A stretch of DNA of 24,305 nucleotides from VRUE01 sp035554595 (lineage in GTDB: Bacteria > Actinomycetota > Thermoleophilia > Solirubrobacterales > 70-9), in NCBI GenBank assembly GCA_035554595.1, contig DATMIH010000004.1, forward strand, positions 1 through 24,305, in the 5' to 3' direction. The notes under the pieces are model-generated. The model worked only from the letters and a program-made list of their open reading frames with translations. It did not search any database and was not told where the DNA came from. Both the position numbers and the translations under genes were made by a program. Below, piece by piece: positions 1 through 7,326 of the stretch (the first letter of the stretch is position 1; each line of letters begins with the position of its first letter).

Positions 1-1
1 T

Positions 2-721
2 CTCGTCCTCTCCACCGCCAGCCCCCTGCACGAGGGGGCGATCCTGATCGGCTTCATCTTCCTCGCCCTCGGCGTCGCCCTCGCCTCGGTGCGGCTGGCC
101 TGGCGCGGCTGGCCGGCCTTCGAAAAAACCTTCGAGGCGAGTAGCCAGCTGGCGGTGCGGATCACCGTCGTGCTCGTCTTCGGCCTGGTGCTGCTGGCAA
201 GCCAACTTGGCCTCGACGTCCTGCTCGGCGGCTTCGTCGCCGGCATGATCACCAGGGCGGCCCTGCGCGGCCACGAGCTGCAGATCTTCGAGTCGAAGCT
301 GACCGCGGTCGGCTTCGGCTTCTTCGTCCCCTTCTTCTTCATCACCAGCGGCCTCGAGTTTGATCTCGCCGCCCTCGGCTCGGCGGAAGCGATCGCCAAG
401 ATGCTGCTCTTCCTCGCGCTCTTCCTGGTTATCCGCGGCGCCCCCGCCCTGCTGCTCTACCGCAAGGTCCTCAGCCGCACCGAGCGCCACGCCCTCGCCT
501 TCTTCAGCGCCACCGAGCTCCCCCTCGTCGTCGCGATCACGACGATCGCGATCGACGCCGAAAAGATGCGCCCCTCCACTGCCGCCGGCCTGGTCGGCGC
601 CGCCATGCTCTCCACCCTGATCTTCCCCTTCGTCGGCATGGCCCTGCAAAAACGAGCCATGGCCGAACAGGACGAGGACCCCCTGGCGCCACCTATGATT
701 GAGCCCCTCCCGGGCGCGTAG
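2..721 (+). CDS. Cation:proton antiporter, Kef/CPA2 type, C-terminal part (5' end outside window)
   Basis: The reading frame is open from the first bases, so the start lies upstream and only the last 239 residues are seen. They are almost wholly hydrophobic, with segments separated by short charged loops, as in the Na+/H+ exchanger (CPA2/Kef) membrane domain. Recognisable stretches are a Gly/Ala-rich helix around LLGGFVAGM, then FGFFVPFFFITSGLEFD, which matches the conserved 'F.P.FF...G' helix of this family, and a late ATELPLVVAITTIAID helix. No RCK/TrkA-N nucleotide-binding domain follows; the protein ends in a short acidic and proline-rich tail. The expected role is monovalent cation/proton exchange at the cytoplasmic membrane. 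The ion cannot be told from this part. The TAG stop lies inside the downstream tRNA gene. Confidence 0.85.
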   Translation, partial: LVLSTASPLHEGAILIGFIFLALGVALASVRLAWRGWPAFEKTFEASSQLAVRITVVLVFGLVLLASQLGLDVLLGGFVAGMITRAALRGHELQIFESKLTAVGFGFFVPFFFITSGLEFDLAALGSAEAIAKMLLFLALFLVIRGAPALLLYRKVLSRTERHALAFFSATELPLVVAITTIAIDAEKMRPSTAAGLVGAAMLSTLIFPFVGMALQKRAMAEQDEDPLAPPMIEPLPGA

Positions 722-783
722 CTCAGTGGGAGAGCGCTCGCCTCACACGCGAGAGGTCGCTGGTTCGAACCCAGCCGCGCCCA
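712..783 (+). tRNA. tRNA-Val (anticodon CAC)
   Basis: A complete cloverleaf can be drawn. The 7-bp acceptor stem GGGCGCG/CGCGCCC is perfect (712-718 with 776-782) and the discriminator is A783. The D stem is GCTC/GAGC. The anticodon stem CTCGC/GCGAG carries loop CTCACAC with anticodon CAC at 744-746. The T arm is GCTGG-TTCGAAC-CCAGC. No CCA is encoded. CAC reads the valine codon GTG, which is common in this G+C-rich genome. The first ten bases overlap the 3' end of the antiporter gene, so the 5' end of the tRNA must be cut from a transcript that can also carry that coding sequence. Confidence 0.97.
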
Positions 784-796
784 TAGCTGAAACCGC

Positions 797-1648
797 TTGA
801 CAGCCGCGATTGCGCTGCTCGTGAATCCTGTATCTATCCATCGCCGCGAACTACTAGAGATGGCCCTGCGGCCGCTCGGCGCACTCGGTGCCGCCCCTGA
901 GTTCCCACAGGACCAGGCAGGGATAGAGGCACTCATCGGTCGGCTCGCGAAAGGGCGCTCCAGCGAACCGAAGCGCTTTGCGTACGAGGATCCGGACGAT
1001 CTGCCGCGTTACGACGGCAAGTGGACGAACTGGCTCTCGGCCGCGGGAGACGGTGCCCTGCGAGTCCGCCAGGAACATCCATGGGCCCTCGGCTCTGAGG
1101 CCATCTTGCTCCATCCCGACGGCCGAATCGGCGAATTCGAATCGATCGACGGCTTCGGTGTCCCGGACTCGGAGTTGACCGAGCAGGCCCTCGCCGACCG
1201 CGAGGCGCATGAGCGGCGCGAGCGGGAAGCGGCCGAACGAGAGCCAGAGCACGAGCAGTGGCGCGAGGAACAACAGACGCGCTTCCGCACCGAGAACCTG
1301 ATTCGTGCCGTCGCCGCCCCGCCGGACCAGGACCCCGCCGGTCCGGTCGTCGCCTACGTCGCCCTCTACAAGACGGGCTTGATGGTCAACTACCTGGTGC
1401 CGCGACCCTCTCCGGAGGAGCTCGAGCCCGACGACCCCTTCGCGGAACCGCTGACGGAAGCGATGTTCCCGAGGCTGAAGATTGAGGATGGGCTCGATAC
1501 CGACTTCAAAACCATCGACATCGACCACGTCGATGCGAACAGCTCGCCGCTTCGGGCACGGGTGAGCTTCGCGCCGGCGGTCCCGACCCCTGCTGGCCAC
1601 CTCCGGATCGGCTTCGAGACGACTACGGTCGAGATCGAGCTCGGGTAA
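797..1648 (+). CDS. Conserved protein of unknown function, first of a paralogous tandem pair
   Basis: This is a soluble protein of up to 283 residues with no signal peptide or membrane segment. Residues about 1-130 form a distinct N-terminal region. Residues about 130-165 are a highly charged, probably helical segment rich in E and R. Residues 166-283 form a beta-rich domain that is clearly homologous to the C-terminus of the next gene. Shared landmarks are R-x-V-x-APP near the domain start, a G-x-x-V-x-Y strand, L/V-K-I/V-x-D-x-L-x-T-D/E-F/Y, a F-A-P-A-x-P-x-P loop and a final L-R-I...V-E-I/L. The start is uncertain: TTG at 797 lies only 13 nt after the tRNA, and in-frame GTG 821 or ATG 860 are alternatives. 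The TAA stop is 2 nt from the next GTG, so the two are probably translated together. No function can be assigned. Confidence 0.72.
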   Translation: MTAAIALLVNPVSIHRRELLEMALRPLGALGAAPEFPQDQAGIEALIGRLAKGRSSEPKRFAYEDPDDLPRYDGKWTNWLSAAGDGALRVRQEHPWALGSEAILLHPDGRIGEFESIDGFGVPDSELTEQALADREAHERREREAAEREPEHEQWREEQQTRFRTENLIRAVAAPPDQDPAGPVVAYVALYKTGLMVNYLVPRPSPEELEPDDPFAEPLTEAMFPRLKIEDGLDTDFKTIDIDHVDANSSPLRARVSFAPAVPTPAGHLRIGFETTTVEIELG

Positions 1649-1650
1649 CC

Positions 1651-2442
1651 GTGAACCCGTCGCCTTTCGAAAACGAGCACGAGGAGGCGCAGGAGGCGGC
1701 GAGCATCCTGCTACTTCGGGTGGCGCTCGCCCTGCTCGGCGAAGCGCGTCTGCGGGGGGACTTCGGCGAGGAGGCGGTGCTCGCCGCGCGGGCCGCGGCA
1801 CTGACCGCCGAGTTCAACGGCAGCGCACCCTCACCGGACCCGGAGCCCTCGCCGGTAACGACCAGCCTTCTTCGCCCCGACCGCATCTCCCTGTCTGCCC
1901 CTTTCAGCGAGTCCAGCTCCGTCGTCGAGAGCCTCCGCCTCGACGGCATCCTCTTCGACGGCGGAACCGTAAGCGGCGTCACCTCTGAGGAGATCGAGCC
2001 GAGAGAGTTGAGTCCAGAGGAGCAGGCCGACCTCGAACGCCGGCAGGCGGAGTGGCGAGCCGAGCAGAAGCGTCGACAACGATTCACCGCCACTCGATTC
2101 GTCCGATCCGTCGTCGCACCCCCACAGCCGGGCTCCACAGTGCCGATCCTCGCGGTCGAGCTCTTCGAGGACGGCTTCTACGTCGAATACACCTATGACA
2201 CGGAGCCGCCGACCTTCGATCCCGAGATGACTGCTCAGCAGTTTCTCGCACTCGAGAAAGATCCCGAGGTCAAGGTCAAAGACGACCTGGGCACCGAGTA
2301 CTTCGAAAGCGGTGGTGGTGGCGGTGGTGGCGTGCGCGTCTCTCACTCGAGCCGCGGCTTTGCGCCTGCCCCGCCCCCCGACGCACACGTCCTCCGAATC
2401 ACCGCCGGCGGTGCAACCGTCGAACTCGCCCTGCGGCCATAA
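1651..2442 (+). CDS. Conserved protein of unknown function, second of a paralogous tandem pair
   Basis: This 263-residue soluble protein starts with GTG two bases after the upstream stop. Residues about 1-55 are helical and Ala/Leu/Glu-rich. A low-complexity Ser/Pro linker follows, then a charged helix (about 118-147) and the domain shared with the preceding gene (148-263). The shared domain carries VKVKDDLGTEY followed by a run of seven glycines, then GFAPAPPPDA and a terminal beta strand. A 'DDLGT-Y' strand followed by a Gly-rich loop and F-x-PAPP is a pattern I associate with unnamed actinobacterial hypothetical proteins; this is recollection, not a search result. The charged helix plus beta domain is the conserved unit of the pair, while the N-termini differ. 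Function is unknown. Confidence 0.75.
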   Translation: MNPSPFENEHEEAQEAASILLLRVALALLGEARLRGDFGEEAVLAARAAALTAEFNGSAPSPDPEPSPVTTSLLRPDRISLSAPFSESSSVVESLRLDGILFDGGTVSGVTSEEIEPRELSPEEQADLERRQAEWRAEQKRRQRFTATRFVRSVVAPPQPGSTVPILAVELFEDGFYVEYTYDTEPPTFDPEMTAQQFLALEKDPEVKVKDDLGTEYFESGGGGGGGVRVSHSSRGFAPAPPPDAHVLRITAGGATVELALRP

Positions 2443-2580
2443 CCGCGGCGCCCTCCCTGCTGCTCCGGTCGGGCGTCCCTTCGGGTAGAAGGTCGCGGAG
2501 TTAGTTTCTCGTTCCTCGCGGGAACCAGTCTCAAGTGACCTTGACGCGCGCTCGACACCCAGATCGCAGAAACGGTCGCC

Positions 2581-3678
2581 TTGGCTGAGAGGGGGGCGAC
2601 GCCACAGGTCCCGAAGGTGCGGCGCAAGGCGCTGGATGCGGTGCGGTCCTTGTTTACGCCGCTGCTGCCCGACGACTATCTGGAGCTGATCAACCCGCTC
2701 TGGTCGACCAAGGAGCTGCGGGGGCGGATTGAGCGGATCGAGGAAGAGACCCACAGCGCGGCGACGGTGCTGATCAAACCCGGGTATGAGTGGCCCGGGC
2801 ACCGGCCGGGCCAGTACCTGCGGATCGGAGTGGTGGTGGATGGCGTGCACCACTGGCGCGCCTACTCGCTGACCTCTGAGCCGGGCCGGCCCGACGGCTG
2901 CATCAGCATCACCCCGAAGCTGGTCGACTCCGGCGTCGTCTCGCCTTACCTGACTCGCCGGGCCAGGCCCGGGGACCTCGTGCGCCTGGGCGGCGTGGAA
3001 GGGACCTTCGTGCTCCCCGACGAGCCGCCGGAGAAGCTGCTCTTCATCAGCGCCGGCAGCGGCATCACGCCGATCATGAGCATGGTCCGCGATCTGCACC
3101 GCCGCGACGCAATCAACGACGTCGTCCATATCCACTCGGCAAGGAACGCGGATGACGTGATCTTCGCCGAACGGCTGCGGAAGATCGACGAAGCGCACGA
3201 GGGGTTCGACCTTCAGCTGCACATGTCCGGCGAGCGAGGTCGAATTGCCCCCGCCCAGCTCGACTCCCTCTGCCCCGACTGGCGCGAGCGCCAGGCCTAC
3301 GTCTCCGGCCCGGGGGCGATGCTCGACGCGATCTGCGAGCACTGGGAGCGCGAGGGGGACCTGCACCTGCTCCACATGGAGCGCTTCCAACCGATCATCG
3401 GCGGCGACCCCGGCGAGGGGGCGGGCGGCACGATCCGCTTCCTGAAGAGTGATGTCCAGACCGAGTGCGACGGCGGTCTGCCAATCCTCGCCGCCGGGGA
3501 GGAGGCCGGCGCCTCGCTTCCCTTCGGCTGCCGGATGGGCATCTGCCACACATGCGTCGGGCGGCTCTGTTCGGGCGAGGTCCGCGACCTCCGCACCGGA
3601 GACGTCCACGGTGGCCCTGGTGAGATGATCCGCACCTGCGTCAACGCCCCCGAAGGGCCGATCGAGATCGCACTCTGA
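2581..3678 (+). CDS. Ferredoxin reductase fused to a C-terminal [2Fe-2S] ferredoxin; electron donor to the adjacent desaturase
   Basis: The 365-residue protein has three modules. A ferredoxin-reductase FAD domain (about 45-145) has the FAD motif R93-AYSLTS. A NAD(P)-binding domain (about 150-270) has SAGSGITPIMSM at 157-168. A plant-type ferredoxin (about 283-365) has iron-sulfur ligands Cys317, Cys322, Cys325 and Cys353 (C-x4-C-x2-C-x27-C). The order matches the oxidoreductases that deliver NADPH electrons to acyl-CoA desaturases, such as mycobacterial Rv3230c, which sits beside desA3. The same pairing with a desaturase is seen here, 17 nt downstream. The start is TTG at 2581, without a convincing Shine-Dalgarno; GTG at 2617 is an in-frame alternative. 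The 138-bp gap upstream holds only a weak 5-bp hairpin at 2511-2525. Confidence 0.92.
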   Translation: MAERGATPQVPKVRRKALDAVRSLFTPLLPDDYLELINPLWSTKELRGRIERIEEETHSAATVLIKPGYEWPGHRPGQYLRIGVVVDGVHHWRAYSLTSEPGRPDGCISITPKLVDSGVVSPYLTRRARPGDLVRLGGVEGTFVLPDEPPEKLLFISAGSGITPIMSMVRDLHRRDAINDVVHIHSARNADDVIFAERLRKIDEAHEGFDLQLHMSGERGRIAPAQLDSLCPDWRERQAYVSGPGAMLDAICEHWEREGDLHLLHMERFQPIIGGDPGEGAGGTIRFLKSDVQTECDGGLPILAAGEEAGASLPFGCRMGICHTCVGRLCSGEVRDLRTGDVHGGPGEMIRTCVNAPEGPIEIAL

Positions 3679-3695
3679 CCCATGAAAGGCCCGCC

Positions 3696-4967
3696 ATGAC
3701 CCCAACCACGTCGACTTCCCCTACCGACAAGCCGGAGAGCCCCCTCAAGCACCTCTCAGAGGAGCAGCTCGAGGCCCTTGCCGATGAGCTCGACGGGATC
3801 CGCGACCGTACGTTCGCCGACCTCGGCGACCGCGACCGGCGATACATCGAGAGCATGATCGAGATGCAGCGGCGCCTTGCCGTGATCGGCCGCGTACTGC
3901 TGCTCGCGGCCCGCAACGGGCCGGCTCGGATCGCCGGCACGACCTCGCTCTCGGCAGCGAAGATCCTCGAGAACATGGAGATCGGGCACAACGTCCTGCA
4001 CGGCCAGTGGGACTGGATGAACGACCCCGACATCAACTCCACCACCTGGGACTGGGACACCGCCTCCACCGCCGAGGCCTGGAAGCACTCCCACAACTAC
4101 GTCCACCACACCTACACCAACATCCGCGGCAAAGACAAGGACCTTGGCTACGAGATCATGCGGATCGATCCTCAGCAGCGCTGGAATCCGGTCTACCTAC
4201 TGCAGCCGATCTACAACCTCATCCTCGCCGCCTTCTTCGAGTGGGGCGTCGCCCTCCACGACCTCGACTTCGAGGCGATCCGCAAGGGCACCAAGTCCAA
4301 GGCACAGATCCAACGGGAGCTGGAGGGAATACGCGCGAAGGCAAAGAGTCAGGTAGTCAAGGACTACGTCGCCTGGCCGCTGATCAGCGGTCTGGCCGCG
4401 GCCGCGGCTGACCTCGGCATTGAGTTCCTCAGACCATCCGGCGAGAACGGCCGCCCCCGTCGTCGCGAGAGGCTCGCGCCCACGCTGATCCGCGCCCTGC
4501 GCGGTGGCGCGAAGACCTATCGCAGGGCTGCTACCGCCAACGCGACGGCCAACTTCGCCCGCAATGTCTGGTCCTACGCGATCATCTTCTGCGGCCACTT
4601 CCCCGACCAGACCTACACCTTCAGCGCCGAGGAGGTTGTCGACGAGAACAGGGGCGCCTGGTATGTGCGGCAGATGGTCGGCGCCGCCAATATCGACGGC
4701 GGGCCCCTCTTCCATGTCGCCAGCGGAAATCTCAGTTATCAAGTCGAGCACCACCTCTTCCCCGACATGCCGAGCAGTCGCTATGCGGAGATCGCCCCGC
4801 AGGTCAAGGATGTCTGCGAACGCTATGGGCTCCCCTACAACAGCGGGCCGTTCTGGCAGCAGTTCGGCATGGTCCAGCGGACCATCCTGCGACTGGCCTT
4901 TCCCGGCGGAGAGCCGCGGCCGAAGCCGGGCCCCTACCGAGCGCCCGTCACGGACCTGGGCCTCTGA
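3696..4967 (+). CDS. Membrane fatty-acid desaturase (acyl-CoA/linoleoyl-CoA desaturase type)
   Basis: The 423-residue protein has the three di-iron histidine boxes of membrane desaturases: H98-NVL-H102, then H133-NYV-H137H138 followed by TYTN, and Q349-VE-H352H353-LFPDMPSSRY near the C-terminus. A glutamine in place of the first histidine of box 3 is typical of front-end/linoleoyl-CoA type enzymes. The protein should insert double bonds into acyl chains at the membrane, using electrons from the reductase encoded just upstream. A GAAAGG Shine-Dalgarno lies 6 nt before the ATG. Residues about 190-285 between boxes 2 and 3 contain a long Arg/Lys-rich stretch that I judge to be longer than usual for the family. 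Regiospecificity cannot be read from the sequence. Confidence 0.92.
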   Translation: MTPTTSTSPTDKPESPLKHLSEEQLEALADELDGIRDRTFADLGDRDRRYIESMIEMQRRLAVIGRVLLLAARNGPARIAGTTSLSAAKILENMEIGHNVLHGQWDWMNDPDINSTTWDWDTASTAEAWKHSHNYVHHTYTNIRGKDKDLGYEIMRIDPQQRWNPVYLLQPIYNLILAAFFEWGVALHDLDFEAIRKGTKSKAQIQRELEGIRAKAKSQVVKDYVAWPLISGLAAAAADLGIEFLRPSGENGRPRRRERLAPTLIRALRGGAKTYRRAATANATANFARNVWSYAIIFCGHFPDQTYTFSAEEVVDENRGAWYVRQMVGAANIDGGPLFHVASGNLSYQVEHHLFPDMPSSRYAEIAPQVKDVCERYGLPYNSGPFWQQFGMVQRTILRLAFPGGEPRPKPGPYRAPVTDLGL

Positions 4968-5014
4968 GCGAGCGCGAGAGCGCGGCGGTTTGACCTCGTC
5001 GTGGCCGGTCGCGA

Positions 5015-5058
5015 CTCTCGCCAATGGTGCCCTTCCTTGGCCTAGTCATTGGCGAGAG
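5015..5058. terminator. 12-bp inverted repeat after the desaturase gene, possible terminator without U-tract
   Basis: CTCTCGCCAATG at 5015-5026 is repeated in perfect inverse as CATTGGCGAGAG at 5047-5058, with a 20-nt centre whose outer two positions can add G-U pairs. It lies 48 bases past the desaturase stop and 39 bases before the next start. No T-run follows, so it is either a non-canonical terminator of the reductase-desaturase operon or a protein-binding site. Confidence 0.5.
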
Positions 5059-5097
5059 GCACCGCATCATCCGGGCTGTGCCGGGTATCTCTCTTAC

Positions 5098-6438
5098 GTG
5101 AGGCGGGCCGGGGCGCTAATTCTGTGGGTTGTCACGTTTGTCGCCGCGATGGCTGGCTTGGCCCAAGCGGAAGAATCGACGTCCCATTCATTGGCCGAAG
5201 CCACCTGGGCCAAAGCGCTGGTCGCCGGGCCCGACGGGAACGTCTGGTTCTTGGCCGAAACGATCGACTCGAAGCGGATCATCCTCGGCAAGGTGACTAC
5301 CGCTGGCGAGGTGACGGAAATTCCACTCCGCGTCCCTGCTCCCCCGGTGCTTCGATATCACCGGACCGAGACGATCACGGCCGGGCCAGACGGCAACCTC
5401 TGGTTCGGAGAGGCGAACGCGGTCGGCCGCAGCACCACGGCCGGCGAGGTGACCTCATTCGCGCTCCCGGCGGGCGCTAGCGCTCCGACCGCGATGGCCG
5501 CAGGGCCCGACGGAAACATCTGGTTCACCGAGGGCGCGGCGAGCAAGATCGGGCGGATCACCCCGAGTGGGCAGCTCGCGCAGTTCACCCTGCCGCCGGA
5601 GCGCAAGCCGAGCGGAATCGCCGCCGGGTCCGACGGCAACCTGTGGTTCACCGAGCGGACGATCAACGAGATTGGGCGAATCACGCCCGCGGGCCAGATC
5701 ACCGAATTCCGGGTTCCGGGGCCGGCGGCCAAGCTCGACTCGATCACCGCGAGCCCGGACGGCAACCTCTGGTTTGGGGAGGCCGGCGCCTCCCGGGTCG
5801 GAAGAATCACGCCCAGCGGCGAGGTGACGCAGTTCGCCGTACCGACTTGGGGCGGTACCTCCTCGATCGTCTCGGGACCTGGCGGCCTGCTCTATTTCGC
5901 TTCGGGTCCCGAAATCGGCGCGATCAGCCCGGCAGGGGAGATCTCCTGGCCATCGTGTCCGTACTGGCGCTGCACCGCCTCACCCGAAGCGCTCGCCCTG
6001 GGCCCGGATGGGCGCCTTTGGACCGCCTCGGGAGTCGCGCGCTGTGCAGAACTTTGCGGTGGCGGCAGCGCTATCTACGTGGGGCACCTGCCCGGCGTCA
6101 TCCAGCCGTATGACCTGCCGCCTCTGCAGCTCGCGATCGGTCCTCGCTTGACCCGGCTTCGCGGCAACAGCACCAGCATCAGCCTTGCCTGCGGCCTGGA
6201 GTCCGGTTGCCGTGGCACGGTGCGGCTCGGCTGGTACGTCGTTCGGAATCACCGTTCCCGGTTCCAGACGCTGAGCCGTGCACGGTATGACCTGCGCCAA
6301 GACGAGACCAGGCGTATTTCGCTGCGGTTCTCAGGTAAGACCGCCGCCTACCTTCATCGATACACCACACATCTACTCGTGATCGCGAGTGGCGAGCAGG
6401 GGCCGACTGCCAAGCGTGGTCTTTACCTCTCGGGGTGA
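5098..6438 (+). CDS. Secreted seven-bladed Vgb-like beta-propeller protein
   Basis: A signal peptide is clear (residues 1-24: Arg-Arg, hydrophobic core, cleavage near AQA-EE). Seven repeats of (A/S)GPDGN-L/I/V-WF type begin near residues 44, 95, 136, 177, 219, 260 and 302, about 41 apart after the first. Most are followed by (I)GRITPSGE/Q, the blade signature of the virginiamycin B lyase (Vgb) family. The last two repeats are degenerate (GPGGLLYF, GPDGRLWT). Residues about 345-446 form a separate Cys-containing C-terminal domain. No histidine occurs between residues 88 and 330, so the catalytic histidine of true Vgb lyases appears to be absent. GTG 5098 is chosen because it opens exactly at the signal peptide; the frame stays open far upstream, inside the desaturase gene. 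A streptogramin lyase role is not supported; extracellular binding or scaffolding is more likely. Confidence 0.83.
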   Translation: MRRAGALILWVVTFVAAMAGLAQAEESTSHSLAEATWAKALVAGPDGNVWFLAETIDSKRIILGKVTTAGEVTEIPLRVPAPPVLRYHRTETITAGPDGNLWFGEANAVGRSTTAGEVTSFALPAGASAPTAMAAGPDGNIWFTEGAASKIGRITPSGQLAQFTLPPERKPSGIAAGSDGNLWFTERTINEIGRITPAGQITEFRVPGPAAKLDSITASPDGNLWFGEAGASRVGRITPSGEVTQFAVPTWGGTSSIVSGPGGLLYFASGPEIGAISPAGEISWPSCPYWRCTASPEALALGPDGRLWTASGVARCAELCGGGSAIYVGHLPGVIQPYDLPPLQLAIGPRLTRLRGNSTSISLACGLESGCRGTVRLGWYVVRNHRSRFQTLSRARYDLRQDETRRISLRFSGKTAAYLHRYTTHLLVIASGEQGPTAKRGLYLSG

Positions 6439-6480
6439 GTGGCCGCGAAGCTGTCGAGCGCGGTTACTACCCGATCTGGA

Positions 6481-7275
6481 TCAGTCCTTGGTGACGTGGC
6501 AAATGCCGGTCAGAACGCGGGAGCGGGTTGAGCCATCGGCGAGGTTGAAGATGCCCTTCGCGAGTTTGAAGGGGGCGCTGGTGAGGCCAGCCGGAGCGGG
6601 GCAACCGGCGGCGAGGAGGCTACGTTCGTGGCCGTGGAAGAGGTAGCGGCGGCCCAGGTTGACTTCGAAGCCTTTGACGTACCCCCATTCTTCGCCGACT
6701 TCGGGCAGGGTTGCGGTGAGCGTCAGCCCGAAGGGCCCTCCTTGTTCCCGGTGCAGCCGGAAGTACATGTCAATCGCCGTCGGGACCGGCTGAGGGCCGA
6801 AGACGTGGCCGAGCAGAGCTGGGTGCCCGCGATAGCGAGAGTTGAAGATCAGGAGGCGACCCGCCGCGGGAAACGGAGTCTGTTCAGGCAGGTCGATATG
6901 GGCGTCGAAATGACCGGAGCCGACGAGCGCATCGCGACAACTCGATAGCGCCTGACTGGTCGAGTTACCGACGATCTGGCGGCGGGAGCAAACTGGGAGG
7001 CCGCGCAGCGAGAGACGGGCGTGACGATTGATCGAGACGGTGAATTCACGAAGAGCTGGGGCAGGCGAGCCTGGAAGCGGTTGGACAGCGCCGCGGACGC
7101 TGACCGAGATCGGCTGCGATCCGACGCGAGGCAGCTTGGCCGGCGTCATCGAGCCACTGAAGCTGATGCGGTAATTGCCTCCCGTGATCACTTCCGCGGA
7201 AGCCAGCGGCTGAGCGCAGAGCCACGCAACTGCGAGCGGCAAGAGGACGAGCACAGCCTTTGCTCGTGTCTTCAC
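6481..7275 (-). CDS. Secreted protein of unknown function
   Basis: The 264-residue product begins MKTRAKAVLVLLPLAVAWLC and is predicted to be cleaved after PLASA, a typical Sec signal peptide. The mature part is beta-rich, with YRISFSGSMTPAKLPR near its start, an REFTVSINRHARLSLRGLPVC segment, and four or more cysteines (around residues 97, 112, 224 and 259) that could form disulfides after export. I recognise the general pattern (F-x-G-x-(I/M)-x-P-x-x-LPR, then GLP-x-C...C-x-x-ALVG-x-G) as a repeated secreted family in soil Thermoleophilia, from memory only. GTG at 7275 is the start; a GAAAGG-like sequence and a TAGAAA hexamer lie just upstream. The gene converges with the propeller gene (42 bases between stops). 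Confidence 0.75.
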   Translation of the reverse strand: MKTRAKAVLVLLPLAVAWLCAQPLASAEVITGGNYRISFSGSMTPAKLPRVGSQPISVSVRGAVQPLPGSPAPALREFTVSINRHARLSLRGLPVCSRRQIVGNSTSQALSSCRDALVGSGHFDAHIDLPEQTPFPAAGRLLIFNSRYRGHPALLGHVFGPQPVPTAIDMYFRLHREQGGPFGLTLTATLPEVGEEWGYVKGFEVNLGRRYLFHGHERSLLAAGCPAPAGLTSAPFKLAKGIFNLADGSTRSRVLTGICHVTKD

Positions 7276-7314
7276 CCTGCCTTTCTACACCACTCTCGAC
7301 CGACAAATCGGAGC

Positions 7315-7320
7315 TAGACT
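7315..7320 (+). promoter_or_regulatory. -10-like hexamer TAGACT for the CurA-like gene
   Basis: TAGACT fits the actinobacterial TAnnnT -10 pattern and ends 6 nt before the GTG start at 7327. Transcription would begin at or next to the start codon, giving a leaderless mRNA. No good -35 is visible. Confidence 0.4.
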
Positions 7321-7326
7321 CGATTA

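Noticed and set aside
712..797. tRNA-Val as an integration site (attB) for a mobile element
   Set aside because: I found no second copy of the tRNA 3' end in the window and no integrase, so there is no support for an island.
2511..2525. GTTCC-TCGCG-GGAAC hairpin as terminator of the tandem pair
   Set aside because: The stem has only five pairs and no T-run follows, so it is too weak to list as a feature.
1831..3705. 624-codon minus-strand frame
   Set aside because: It is antisense to the second paralogue and the ferredoxin-reductase fusion, which have clear domains. Its own translation has no recognisable motif and crosses a noncoding gap.
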